Assembly: GCA_024226315.1 (NCBI GenBank)
Contig: JAAELT010000725.1
Location: 1-64,000, forward strand
Origin: a bacterium
GTDB taxonomy: Bacteria > Acidobacteriota > Thermoanaerobaculia > Multivoradales > J023
DNA: 64,000 nt
Direction: 5' to 3'
Shown in pieces: positions 23,386-31,556 of this stretch. Position 1 is the first letter of the stretch. Every line of letters begins with the position of its first letter. Below the pieces are notes generated by a model. That model was not told where the DNA came from. It made no database searches and saw nothing but the letters and a program-made list of their open reading frames with translations. Both the position numbers and the translations under genes were made by a program.

Positions 23386-24558
23386 TCAGGAGATCTCTTT
23401 GAGGAAGCTGGTGCCGGCTTCGGGAGGCTCGACGCCGAAGACGTCGGCGATTGTGGCACCGACGTCCGAGAGCGTCCGGCGGGTGCCGAGTGCGACCCCG
23501 GCGGTGGTCGTCGGACCGGCGGCGAGGATCGGCACGTACTCGCGTGTGTGGTCCGTTCCGGAGTGGGTGGGATCATTGCCGTGATCGGCGGTCAAGAGCA
23601 GCAGGTCGTCATCGTGCGATCTCGACAGAAGCATGGCGAGCTGGACGTCGAACTCTTCCAGACAGCGCGCGTACCCACGCGGGTCGCGGTGATGCCCATA
23701 CCGGCTGTCGAAATCGACCAGATTGGTCACCACCAGGCCCTGCTCGACCCGCGCCATGGTCTCGACCATCTTGATCATGCCGTCGGTGTTGCCCTGGGTC
23801 GGGATCGCCTCGGAGACTCCCTGGCCTGCAAAGAGGTCGTTGACCTTGCCGATTCCGACCACCGGCAGGCCGTGAGCTCGCAGGTTGTCGAACACGGTAG
23901 GCCGGGGTGGAGGCGTCGCGAAGTCGCGCCGCCCGTGGGTCGGGGTGAGCTCCCCCGGTCTCTTGCCGGTGAAGGGCCGCGCGATGACCCTGCTGATCTG
24001 GTATCGATCGACGATTCGGCGAGCGACCTCGCAAGCCTCGTAGAGCTCCTCGGGGGGCACCACATCCTGATGCGCGGCCACCTGGAAGATCGAGTCGGCC
24101 GAGGTGTAGACGATCCAGCGGCCACTCTCGAGATGTTCGTCTCCGAGCTCGTTGATGATCTCTGAACCCGACGCCGCAAGGTTGCCCAGGACGCCGCGGC
24201 CGGTCTGGTGCTCGAACTCCTGGATGATCTCGGGCGGAAAGCCGTCGGGGTAGGTGGCGAACGGCCGGCGGAGCTCGAGTCCGGCGAGCTCCCAATGCCC
24301 GCTGGTCGAATCCTTGCCCTCGGCGACCGGCGTCAGCCTGCCGTGAGCGCCCTGAGATATCTTCACCGGCGTGATGCCTTCGATCGGCACGATGTTGCCC
24401 AGGCCGAGCCGTTCCAGGTTGGGCAGGCGCAGGCCCCCGACGTGGCGAGCGGTGTTGGCCAGGGTGCTGGCTTCGGCGTCGCCATAGCGCTTGGCGTCCG
24501 GCGCCGCGCCGGCGCCGACCGAGTCGAGGATGACCAGAATGATGCGGGCGATCGTCAC
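23386..24558 (-). CDS. deoB: Phosphopentomutase
   Basis: This 390-residue enzyme interconverts (deoxy)ribose-1-phosphate and -5-phosphate. It has the alkaline-phosphatase fold metal ligands: D12 in ILVILDSVGAGAAPD, the phospho-acceptor Thr in GKDSTSGHWE, DFDSRYGHHRDP and LLTADHGNDPTHSGTDHTRE, all intact. The likely start is GTG, with no strong ribosome-binding site. It is the first gene of the deo operon and divergent from the acyl-CoA dehydrogenase gene across a 170-base spacer with repeated CCCGCGCG. Its 5-phosphate product is the substrate of DeoC and RpiB in the microcompartment operon 12 kb away. Confidence 0.96.
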   Translation of the reverse strand: MTIARIILVILDSVGAGAAPDAKRYGDAEASTLANTARHVGGLRLPNLERLGLGNIVPIEGITPVKISQGAHGRLTPVAEGKDSTSGHWELAGLELRRPFATYPDGFPPEIIQEFEHQTGRGVLGNLAASGSEIINELGDEHLESGRWIVYTSADSIFQVAAHQDVVPPEELYEACEVARRIVDRYQISRVIARPFTGKRPGELTPTHGRRDFATPPPRPTVFDNLRAHGLPVVGIGKVNDLFAGQGVSEAIPTQGNTDGMIKMVETMARVEQGLVVTNLVDFDSRYGHHRDPRGYARCLEEFDVQLAMLLSRSHDDDLLLLTADHGNDPTHSGTDHTREYVPILAAGPTTTAGVALGTRRTLSDVGATIADVFGVEPPEAGTSFLKEIS

Positions 24559-24728
24559 TGGCGCGACATTAACACGCCCCGCGCGCCCCGCGCGCCCCGT
24601 GGGGCCGGGCCGTGTGGCGTTTTGTCCTGGCTCCGCGATAGCATGACGTTCCTTCGAGCACCGGAACCACCGAACTGGATCCGAGCGACAGCAGGCTCCC
24701 GCGATTGACCTTCCACTCAGAGCACAAA

Positions 24729-25877
24729 ATGGACTTTTCTCTCAACTCGGACCAGCTCGCCATCCAGGAGGCCGCCCGCGAGTTCGCGCTCGGCGAAGTC
24801 GAGCCGATCGTCGACGAGATCGACGAGGCGCAGCGCTTTCCCCGCGAAGTGATGATGAAAGCCGGGGAGCTCGGGTTCCTGGGAGTCATTTTCCCCGAGG
24901 AGCTTGGCGGCGCCGGCCTCGGGTATGTCGAATACGTGCTGGTGATCACCGAGCTGTCGAAGGTCGACCCGTCGGTGGGGATCAGTGTCGCCGCGCACAA
25001 CTCTTTGTGCTCCAATCACATCTACAAGTTCGGCGACGAAGAGCAACGGCGCCGTTGGCTCGGCCCCCTGGCGCGCGGCGAGAAGATCGGCGCCTGGAGC
25101 CTGACCGAGCCGGGCGCCGGCTCCGACGCCGCAGGTACGCGCACCCGCGCCCGCAAGGTCGACGGTGGCTGGATCCTGGACGGCGCCAAGACGTTCACCA
25201 CTCACGGCTCTGTGGGCGACATCTGTGTCGTCTTCGCGGTCTCCGATCCGGACGGACGGCGGCATCACAACATCTCGGCGTTCGTGCTCGAGAAGGGGAT
25301 GGAAGGCTTCCGCCCGGGCAAGAAAGAGAACAAGTTGGGGATCCGCGCCTCGGACACCGCCGAGGTGGTGATGGAGAATTGTTTTGTGCCCGACGACCAT
25401 CTACTTGGTGAGGCCGGCGAAGGTTTCATCCAGGCGCTCCAGATCCTCGACGGTGGCCGCATCTCGATCGCGGCCCTGGGACTGGGCACGGCAATCGGGG
25501 CCTACGAGACTGCCCGCGCCTACGCGTGTGAGCGTCAGCAGTTCGGCCGCCGGATCGCCGATTTTCAGGCCATTTCCTTCGCCCTGGCCGAGATGGCGAC
25601 GCGCATCGCCGCGTCGGAGATCCTGACCCTGAACGCGGCGCTCGTGATGGACCGCGGTGATCCGGTGACCCGCCTGGCGGCCGAGGCCAAGCTCCACACC
25701 GGTGAAACGGCGGTCTTCTGCTCCGAGCGCGGCGTGCAGATCCATGGCGGCTACGGGCTGATCAAGGACTACCGGGCCGAGAAGTACTATCGCGATGCCA
25801 AGATCTGCACCATCGGCGAGGGCACCAGCGAGATTCAGCGCATGGTGATCGCGCGCAGCCTGCTGAAGGGCAGGTAG
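24729..25877 (+). CDS. Acyl-CoA dehydrogenase
   Basis: This 382-residue flavoenzyme performs the first oxidation step on acyl-CoA. It has the FAD-binding signature AWSLTEPGAGSDAAG (about 118-132), the KTFTTHG segment, RQQFGRRIADFQAI and the C-terminal signature with catalytic Glu in CTIGEGTSEIQRMVIAR. Length fits short- and medium-chain or branched-chain members. The ATG at 24729 has a poor ribosome-binding site; a TTG at 24705 would add eight residues. It is followed 14 bases later by methylmalonyl-CoA epimerase, which suggests a role in propionyl-CoA-producing fatty-acid or branched-chain amino-acid breakdown. The chain-length preference is not readable. Confidence 0.93.
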   Translation: MDFSLNSDQLAIQEAAREFALGEVEPIVDEIDEAQRFPREVMMKAGELGFLGVIFPEELGGAGLGYVEYVLVITELSKVDPSVGISVAAHNSLCSNHIYKFGDEEQRRRWLGPLARGEKIGAWSLTEPGAGSDAAGTRTRARKVDGGWILDGAKTFTTHGSVGDICVVFAVSDPDGRRHHNISAFVLEKGMEGFRPGKKENKLGIRASDTAEVVMENCFVPDDHLLGEAGEGFIQALQILDGGRISIAALGLGTAIGAYETARAYACERQQFGRRIADFQAISFALAEMATRIAASEILTLNAALVMDRGDPVTRLAAEAKLHTGETAVFCSERGVQIHGGYGLIKDYRAEKYYRDAKICTIGEGTSEIQRMVIARSLLKGR

Positions 25878-25890
25878 AGGCCGTCCGCGC

Positions 25891-26304
25891 ATGATCGAGC
25901 GTATTGCTCACATCGGCATCGCCGTGCGCTCCATCGATGAGGCACGGCGCCTGTACGAGAGCCTGGGGTTGACCGTCGAGGCGATCGAGGAGGTGCCGGC
26001 CGAGGGCGTGCGAGTGGCGCTCATCCCTTGCGGCGAGAGCGCCATCGAGCTTCTCGAACCGACCAGCGAAGATTCACCCGTGGCCCGTTTTCTCGAGCGG
26101 CGCGGCCCGGGCATCCACCATCTGTGCCTGGGCAGCGACGACGTGATGAGTGACGACGCCAGCCTGCGCGGCGCCGGGATCCGAGTCCTACGCGAAGAGC
26201 CGACCCGCGGGGCCGGCGGCAGCCGGGTGCAGTTCGTGCACCCGAAGAGCGCCGGCGGCGTGCTGCTGGAGCTCTCTCAAGCGGCGGCGGACGGCGATGA
26301 ATAG
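25891..26304 (+). CDS. mce: Methylmalonyl-CoA epimerase
   Basis: This 137-residue protein of the vicinal-oxygen-chelate fold interconverts (R)- and (S)-methylmalonyl-CoA. It opens IERIAHIGIAVRSIDEARRLYESLGL and has LIPCGESAIELLEP, GIHHLCLGSDD and a C-terminal VLLELSQ, which supply the usual metal ligands (His, Glu, His, Glu). It lies 13 bases after an acyl-CoA dehydrogenase gene, and its last codons overlap the next small gene. The operon context supports propionyl-CoA metabolism; no mutase or carboxylase gene is in the window. Confidence 0.94.
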   Translation: MIERIAHIGIAVRSIDEARRLYESLGLTVEAIEEVPAEGVRVALIPCGESAIELLEPTSEDSPVARFLERRGPGIHHLCLGSDDVMSDDASLRGAGIRVLREEPTRGAGGSRVQFVHPKSAGGVLLELSQAAADGDE

Positions 26305-26650
26305 CGCCGGTTCGGAGGCAATCGCGCACGGCTCGATCGTCATCCTCTACCTGGTCCATCCGAACGAGAAATACTGGGGCGTCCTCGAGTCCCTCACCAC
26401 GCCCGGGATCACCGTGCGCGCCATCAACCTGTCGAGCTTCGACGACTGGCTGCGCTCGGTGGCTCGGGATCTGGAGCCGTCCCTGGGGCTGGGGACCATC
26501 TTCTTCCCCATGTCACGCGTCGAGCGGATGTTTCTCGACGAGCAGGTCGGAGAGGTCGAGAGCTTGTCGCAGAACTTCGAGCGGCGGACCGGAAAGTCCG
26601 TTGAGGAGGTCCTGGGACTCGGTTCGCCGGCCGAAGAGCCGGCGAACTGA
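26297..26650 (+). CDS. Small conserved-looking protein linked to methylmalonyl-CoA epimerase
   Basis: This 117-residue protein has no family I recognise. It starts at an ATG inside the last codons of mce, so it is probably made by translational coupling. The core HGSIVILYLVHPNEKYWGVLESLTTPGITVRAINLSSFDDWLR reads like a small alpha/beta domain with a beta-strand start. A helical middle holds RVERMFLDEQVGEVESLSQNFE. There is no signal peptide or membrane helix. Its tight coupling to mce suggests that it serves the same pathway, but that is inference. Confidence 0.75.
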   Translation: MNSAGSEAIAHGSIVILYLVHPNEKYWGVLESLTTPGITVRAINLSSFDDWLRSVARDLEPSLGLGTIFFPMSRVERMFLDEQVGEVESLSQNFERRTGKSVEEVLGLGSPAEEPAN

Positions 26651-26659
26651 GAGAACTGG

Positions 26660-27757
26660 CTAGTTGATGTCGGTGCCCTTCTCGAGCTGATCGACCAAGC
26701 CCTGAACGTACTGCTTCTGGGGGTCCGGCGCCTTCTCGAGGGAGGCTTTCATGCTCTTGGCGGCGTTCTCGAAGTCGCCGAGCGCCGAGTAGCCACGTGC
26801 CAATCCGAGCTCGACGAACCAGGTCTCCGGGTGCTTGTCGACGTTCTTCTTGAAGGCCACCAGCGCCTCGTCCTTCATGCCGCGTCCGAGCAGTTGGCGG
26901 GCGTAGTTGTGGATCTGGCCGGCGTTGCCCATGGCCATGGCTTTCGCCATGATCGTCTTGGCCTGCTCGACGTCGTCCTGCTTCTCCAGCAGCTGGGCTT
27001 TGGTCGACAGGTTGTTGAACGTCTCCTGGATGCCGATCGAGCGGTCAGCCCAGGCGACGGCCTCTTCGAGGTTCATGTCGTTGGCCAGGTTGTACTGGGC
27101 CGCCTGATTCCAGCCCTGCCAGAAGAACGACGACAGGCCGGTGAGCTGCTGCTTGAAACTCGCCGTCACGGTGCCCTCGAGGTCGATGCCGACCTTGACC
27201 GGCACCGCCACCTCGGCCCAGCGCAGGATCAGATTGGCCGAGTCGTCCTCCAGGTCGTCGAAGGAGATCTCGAGACGCTCCTTGTGGGGCGCACTCTCGG
27301 GCTTCGCGGTCACCCGTAGGGCGTCGTTCTCTTCGTTATAGGCGAAGCTGCCCCAGGCGTGGATGTCCTTCGAGAATACGATCGTCCACTCGCCCTCAGC
27401 CGCTGGCTGTCCCGGAATCGAGTGCACGCCGTACGTGCCGGCGGGCAGCGCCTGCCCCTGCACGGTGACGTCGGTGGAGAACGAGATCAAGGTGTTCTCG
27501 TTGGCGCCGGTGCGCCACACCGGCGTTCCGGCGCTCGGAACGACCTGGCCCCAGATGTCGCGCTCGTTGACCGCCGGGCGGTGGTAGGTGACTTCGATGT
27601 CCGTCAGGCCGACACGCTGGGCCACCTCGGCGCGCGGACTGGCCATCGGCGTGAAGATGTGCTGCGCCTGGCGGTCCTGCGCCGCGAGAGAACCAGCGGC
27701 GACAAGAGCCATGGTGAGGGCGAGCATGAGAGCGGTCAGCGTCTTGCGCTGGATCAT
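26660..27757 (-). CDS. Exported DUF2911 protein with TPR-like repeats
   Basis: This 365-residue protein has a signal peptide (about 6-26, ending SLAAQ). A DUF2911 domain (about 40-180) contains the typical ASPRAEVAQRVGLTDIEVTYHRPAVNERDIWGQVVP and ALPAGTYGVHSIPG. The C-terminal ~150 residues are helical with tetratricopeptide-like units (AWADRSIGIQETFNNLSTKAQLLEKQ; WFVELGLARGYSALGDFENAAKSM). An AAGGAGG site precedes the start. The domain's biochemical role is unknown, though it recurs in Bacteroidetes and Acidobacteria. It is convergent with the mce operon, only nine bases from its end. Confidence 0.9.
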   Translation of the reverse strand: MIQRKTLTALMLALTMALVAAGSLAAQDRQAQHIFTPMASPRAEVAQRVGLTDIEVTYHRPAVNERDIWGQVVPSAGTPVWRTGANENTLISFSTDVTVQGQALPAGTYGVHSIPGQPAAEGEWTIVFSKDIHAWGSFAYNEENDALRVTAKPESAPHKERLEISFDDLEDDSANLILRWAEVAVPVKVGIDLEGTVTASFKQQLTGLSSFFWQGWNQAAQYNLANDMNLEEAVAWADRSIGIQETFNNLSTKAQLLEKQDDVEQAKTIMAKAMAMGNAGQIHNYARQLLGRGMKDEALVAFKKNVDKHPETWFVELGLARGYSALGDFENAAKSMKASLEKAPDPQKQYVQGLVDQLEKGTDIN

Positions 27758-28005
27758 TCGGTATCCTCCTTGCGGTCGGTTTCTCGGTCACGTGCGTCGC
27801 TCGCGGGACGGGCGAGTGCCCGGATCGCACGAGCCACGTTGGCGCCGATCGGTTGGTCCGACTCGTTCTACGCCGCCATACGTCACCGGTTGCAGCGGTC
27901 CGCCCCTGATACGGGGCGACCGGTGGCTGCACGGCTCCGGCCCACGGCTAGAGCGTTCGGCGCGCCGGGAAGAACGCGAAACGCCGCCGGCCGTGGCGCG
28001 GATCC

Positions 28006-28710
28006 TCAGTCTCGAGCTTCAGTAGGCGCGGCGATGAAATACGAGCCGAGCCGGGTGCCGACGTGAAACGTCAGGGACAGCTCCTGCTGGTCGGGATCGG
28101 GGACGAACGCGATCTCGATCCGGCCCGCGACTTCCACGTTGGGCTCGTAGGTAGTCCCGTCCTGGACCTCTTGGAGCTGGGTCTCCTCCGGTGCCGCCTC
28201 GATGAACTGCACGCTGCGGATCCGCCGCTCCATCATCCACTCGAACTGGGTCTCGACGTAGTCTCGAATCCTGGCGTCGACGTCTTGCCAGTTCACCAGC
28301 CCCATCGCCATCCCCACGTCTTGGTAGCTGTGGGCCTGGCGCAAGCGTTCGACGATCAGCGCTGGTCCTTCGGCCCCAGGAGTACCTTCGCCGACGTCCT
28401 CGGTGGTAATCACGCGTGTCGCTTTCGGCCTGGGCGCCGCTTCGACGGGTCTGGACGGGGTCGGGATCTTCGCCTTCTCCGTCGCGGCCTCACTGGCATC
28501 GAGATCGACCTCCGACAGGCGCAGCGACGCGAGTGTGCCGCCCGGTCGCTCGAAAACCACCATCCGGCCACGCAGCTCCCAGCCACCGACAGTCTCGACG
28601 CGCTCGCCGGCTCGGGTCACCAGCCAGTCGGCTCGGGCCGTCGTGGCCGCGAAAGCCGCCAGCACCAGCCAGCAGAGCAAAGCGGTTCGGCTCCTCGTCT
28701 GCTCGTTCAT
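28006..28710 (-). CDS. Exported protein of unknown function
   Basis: This 234-residue protein has a signal peptide (about 8-27, ending TTARAD). A short beta-rich part follows (about 28-70) with TRAGERVETVGGWELRGRMVVFERPGGTLASLRLSEVDL, a pattern seen in acidobacterial proteins that carry a 'required-feature' strand pair, and then a Lys/Pro-rich linker. The second half (about 120-230) has WMMERRIRSVQF and VAGRIEIAFVPDPDQQELSLTFHVG, reminiscent of a beta-sandwich. I cannot assign a family. The AAGGAAGGAG region before the ATG is a good ribosome-binding site. It is a single gene between the DUF2911 gene and a toxin-antitoxin pair. Confidence 0.75.
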   Translation of the reverse strand: MNEQTRSRTALLCWLVLAAFAATTARADWLVTRAGERVETVGGWELRGRMVVFERPGGTLASLRLSEVDLDASEAATEKAKIPTPSRPVEAAPRPKATRVITTEDVGEGTPGAEGPALIVERLRQAHSYQDVGMAMGLVNWQDVDARIRDYVETQFEWMMERRIRSVQFIEAAPEETQLQEVQDGTTYEPNVEVAGRIEIAFVPDPDQQELSLTFHVGTRLGSYFIAAPTEARD

Positions 28711-28790
28711 GGTCGGCTCCTTCCTTTTTGCTCGATGCTCGGTATTCTAACCCGACACTCGTACCGTCGCCGAGGTCGGCGGGGGCGGGA

Positions 28791-29078
28791 TCAGTTCAGG
28801 GGCAGGAAGATCAGGCCGTGGAACACCCCCAGGACGATGACCTGACGGTCCCCTGTCAGGAGATACGCGACCTGGAACTGGCCATAGGTGAGCTTACGGA
28901 CGGCAGGCCGGCGGTGCGGAAATTGGTGACCAAGGTCGGATGCTTCACGCAGCGACTCCACCTTGTTGAGGATCGACTCGATCGTCCGCCGGGCGGTCGT
29001 CGGGCGGTTCTGGGCGATGTGGTTGTAGACGTCGCGGAGCGATGCCTCTGCCTCGGCGGTCCACTTCAGCGCGCCCAT
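28791..29078 (-). CDS. ParE/RelE-family toxin
   Basis: This 95-residue protein has the compact ParE/RelE shape: KWTAEAEASLRDVYNHIAQNRPTTARRTIESI at the start, a helix pair, then HRRPAVRKLTYGQFQVAYLLTGDRQVIVLGVFHG as the beta-sheet with conserved Arg and Tyr. Such toxins block gyrase or cleave mRNA. It starts within the last 13 bases of the antitoxin gene, the usual antitoxin-first order. Two conserved core elements (RKL and the VFHG end) are present, so it should be functional. Confidence 0.88.
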   Translation of the reverse strand: MGALKWTAEAEASLRDVYNHIAQNRPTTARRTIESILNKVESLREASDLGHQFPHRRPAVRKLTYGQFQVAYLLTGDRQVIVLGVFHGLIFLPLN

Positions 29079-29263
29079 GCTCGGATCCGCTCCCTCAGCT
29101 TCTCGGTGCTCATCGTCCGCTTTCGATCGGCGTCCGCCAATCCCCGGTCCACCATGCGCAGGAAGGCCAGCTCTCGCAGGATCTCGTCGAACGTGCTGGT
29201 ATCGGGCATGGCGCGCACGAGCTCTCGGATCCGAGCTCTGGCGCTGGGCTGTTCGATGCTCAT
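29066..29263 (-). CDS. Antitoxin paired with the ParE-type toxin
   Basis: This 65-residue protein lies directly upstream of and overlaps the toxin gene. It carries the STFDEILRELAFLRMVDRGLADADRKRTMSTEKLRERI pattern, which matches the small helical antitoxins whose usual form is SLDEIxYELYxRxKIERGLxDxEEGRxxSHEEVK. The N-terminus is a short helix. It should bind and neutralise the toxin and probably repress the operon. The assignment rests on pattern and position. Confidence 0.82.
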   Translation of the reverse strand: MSIEQPSARARIRELVRAMPDTSTFDEILRELAFLRMVDRGLADADRKRTMSTEKLRERIRAWAR

Positions 29264-29315
29264 CGGCGGCCGTGAGCCAAAGCTCGGTGTCGGGGCAGCG
29301 GCGGTTCGGGCCGCG

Positions 29316-29759
29316 CTACTTGGAGGCGACGGTCAGGACCTTGACGTCGCTGGGCAGACGGGTCTGGGCGGAAACGTAGCCGATGCCGCCGGGACGTGCC
29401 TTGACGAAGGAGATCACCGCCGCGTCGGTGGCGACCTCGGGCGGCGGCACAGCCTTGCCGGAAAAGATCTGTCGCTGCCAGTAGTTCTTGATGCTGGAGA
29501 CCGAGCGGCCGTGGATCTCCTTCGAGAATGCCTCCCGCACCTTCGACTTGCTGTCCAGGTCCACGGGCTCGGCGGCATGTGCGTCCCAGCGCGAGATCTC
29601 CTTGAGCAACAGCCGCGACACTCTCTTCTTCGACAGGCTGGTGGCCGGATTCTCGGCGTTGACAATCACGACGTAGGATTGCTTCTCCTGAGCACTCGAA
29701 GGGATGAGAATCAGGCAGAGCGCGCCGAGAGCCAGTAGATAGATAGCGTATTTCTTCAT
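29316..29759 (-). CDS. Small periplasmic phosphate-binding-like protein
   Basis: This 147-residue protein has a signal peptide (about 3-23, ending SSAQ). The mature part, YVVIVNAENPATSLSKKRVSRLLLKEISRW... with KNYWQRQIFSGKAVPPPEV and GGIGYVSA, matches the one-domain PstS-like fold (PBP-like, about 120 residues), which is shorter than true phosphate-binding proteins. The start at 29759 is chosen for its GAGGTGGG site and signal peptide. No ABC transporter genes lie nearby, so transport is doubtful. Such stand-alone proteins are common in Gram-negative bacteria and their role is not settled. Confidence 0.83.
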   Translation of the reverse strand: MKKYAIYLLALGALCLILIPSSAQEKQSYVVIVNAENPATSLSKKRVSRLLLKEISRWDAHAAEPVDLDSKSKVREAFSKEIHGRSVSSIKNYWQRQIFSGKAVPPPEVATDAAVISFVKARPGGIGYVSAQTRLPSDVKVLTVASK

Positions 29760-30163
29760 GATCCCACCTCTGTTTCTTCCGGCTCGCGGAGCCGGGAGAA
29801 CGTCCGCCCCTGTCGATCGGCCAAGTTGGTTTGTTCCTCGTGAGGTTCCTGAGTGCCGGGAAGGCGCCGAAGGTTGATCGTTTTGCCTGTCCGCCCGTCG
29901 AGCGATGGCAACGACCCTTCTAGTATACACTCAAGATCCCCTACCAGGAAGTCGACTTCTCGAATCCAGGGTCGAGTCTCGGAATCCGCCGAAGTCGGCT
30001 TTTCGCCGATCAAGGCGAGCGGCGCGGTCTGTCTGGCCCTTCGGCGTCATCCTGGTTCCCTCGGTTAGACTCCGACTCCCGGACGGCGCCGTAGTCCCCA
30101 GCGCCGCCTATCTTGCACCGTCGACCTTTCGGCGAGCATTACGAACCCTCGATAAGGTCCAGA
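29760..30163. other. 404-base divergent intergenic region
   Basis: It separates the PstS-like gene (minus) from the DUF420 gene (plus) and should hold both promoters. On the minus strand TATACT lies at about 29931-29936, but with only a weak -35. I see no RNA gene or convincing ORF. Confidence 0.5.
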
Positions 30164-30583
30164 ATGGAGCTGACCGACTTCCCGACCCTCAACGCCGCGC
30201 TCAACTCTTTGGCGGCGATTTTCCTCGTCACCGGCTTCGTCTTCATCCGCAAGAGCAACATCCGCGCCCATCGCTTTTCGATGCTGGCGGCCTTCACCTG
30301 CTCGCTGGCGTTTCTCGCCTGCTACCTCTACTACCACTCCCAGGTAGGCTCGGTGCGCTTCCAGGGCACGGGCGCGATCCGCACGGTTTACTTCACCGTG
30401 CTGCTCACCCACACCGTGCTCGCGGCACTGGTGCCGTTCCTCGCCGGCGTCACCCTCTTTCGGGCCTTGCGCGAGCGGTTCGACAAACACCGGGCGCTGG
30501 CGCGGTGGACCTTGCCGATCTGGCTCTACGTCTCGGTGACCGGGGTGGTGATCTACTGGATGCTCTACCACATGACGGTCTGA
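30164..30583 (+). CDS. DUF420 membrane protein
   Basis: This 139-residue integral membrane protein has four helices. It shows the DUF420 pattern FPTLNAALNSLAAIFLVTGFVFIRKSNIRAHRFSMLAAFTCS, YLYYHSQVGSVRFQGTG, LLTHTVLAALVPFLAG and a last helix with WTLPIWLYVSVTGVVIYWMLY. The conserved histidines in IRAHR, YYHSQ, LTHT and the last MLYHM fit members that accompany haem-copper oxidases or cytochrome assembly. No oxidase genes are near. An AAGG motif precedes the ATG. An 18-bp duplication overlaps its stop codon. Confidence 0.9.
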   Translation: MELTDFPTLNAALNSLAAIFLVTGFVFIRKSNIRAHRFSMLAAFTCSLAFLACYLYYHSQVGSVRFQGTGAIRTVYFTVLLTHTVLAALVPFLAGVTLFRALRERFDKHRALARWTLPIWLYVSVTGVVIYWMLYHMTV

Positions 30584-30606
30584 CGTGGCATGACGGCCTG
30601 ACGTGG
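30571..30606. repeat. 18-bp tandem duplication spanning the DUF420 stop codon
   Basis: CATGACGGTCTGACGTGG is followed at once by the same sequence with one change (T to C at position 9). The first unit contains the stop of the DUF420 gene. It is probably a slippage product. Confidence 0.9.
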
Positions 30607-30704
30607 CGAGCTTCGAGCCGCGCGGCTCGTGAAGACGGCCACGGACCGGCCGCCACCGCCACCGGGGCGGCGACGACCGGTCCGGGCTCGATTCGATTCG
30701 AGAA

Positions 30705-31412
30705 CTACTCCTTCCTGGTGCACTTCCCCTGAGCGATCAGGTTCTCGATGAAGTACCCATGACCCGCCGGAAGGGTGGCGATCTTGTCGCGCAGCACCTG
30801 GGTGCAGTCGTCGTTCTCGTCGATCCCCGGGCGGAAGGTCCCGTTGCCGTCGAAGGACCACGGCACTCCGGTGGTGTCGGGCAGGTCCCTCGTGTAGTAC
30901 AGGTAGCCGAGCGTGGCGCCGCTGGCGTCGGTCGCGGCGAAGACGACCCGCACCGAGATGGTGGCCTTGAAGGTGCCGCCGCGGCCGCTCTCGTTGTAGA
31001 TCGCCATCTCCGTGACCGGCTGGTTGTCGATCGACTTGACGCGCCAGTTGATCTCGCCGCAGGGCGTCCTGTGCTCGGTGATGGAGCTGAAGTACAGGCG
31101 GGTGACCTGGATCGGCACCACCGCGTATCCGCTGGAGACGTCAGCGTCCGCCAGCCGGGTCACCACCGTGTCCCAGTCCTCCCCGGGGTCGGGCACGCCG
31201 GTCAGCTTGACGGTACGGTCCCAGCCGAACGACGCCGGAGCGCCGCAGAGTGACTCGACGTCACCGGCGGGGAATGTGAAGTACGTCGTGCCGTCGGCGG
31301 GCGTCACCCAGCGGTCGTCGCCGGCCGGGATGACCTGCGCCGCGGCGGGCAGAGCGGCCAAAAGGACGGCCGCGAGAGTGAGGGCTGCTGTACGAAATGT
31401 GAATCGATGCAT
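30705..31412 (-). CDS. Exported protein of unknown function
   Basis: This 235-residue protein begins with a clear signal peptide (about 8-26, ending LPAAAQ) behind a GAGGAAAG site. The mature part is beta-rich and has three cysteines (GAPASF region, CGEINW, DDCTQVL) and no motif I recognise. YFTFPAGDVESLCG and DLPDTTGVPWSFDGNGTFRPG suggest a secreted globular domain. There are no membrane segments. It is a single gene between the DUF420 and MMPL genes, on the same strand as the latter. No function is assigned. Confidence 0.75.
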   Translation of the reverse strand: MHRFTFRTAALTLAAVLLAALPAAAQVIPAGDDRWVTPADGTTYFTFPAGDVESLCGAPASFGWDRTVKLTGVPDPGEDWDTVVTRLADADVSSGYAVVPIQVTRLYFSSITEHRTPCGEINWRVKSIDNQPVTEMAIYNESGRGGTFKATISVRVVFAATDASGATLGYLYYTRDLPDTTGVPWSFDGNGTFRPGIDENDDCTQVLRDKIATLPAGHGYFIENLIAQGKCTRKE

Positions 31413-31556
31413 GTTTCTTTCCTCAGTGGTTTTTCGTTGGTGTGAGCTAGATAACTGGGGTCGGAAGAGGGTTGCCTCCAGGCGGCCCCCGACACGGGAC
31501 GTCGTACAGGCCGTGTAGGCCGGGGCCTCGTGCGGCAGTCGTGAAAGCGTCGCGGC

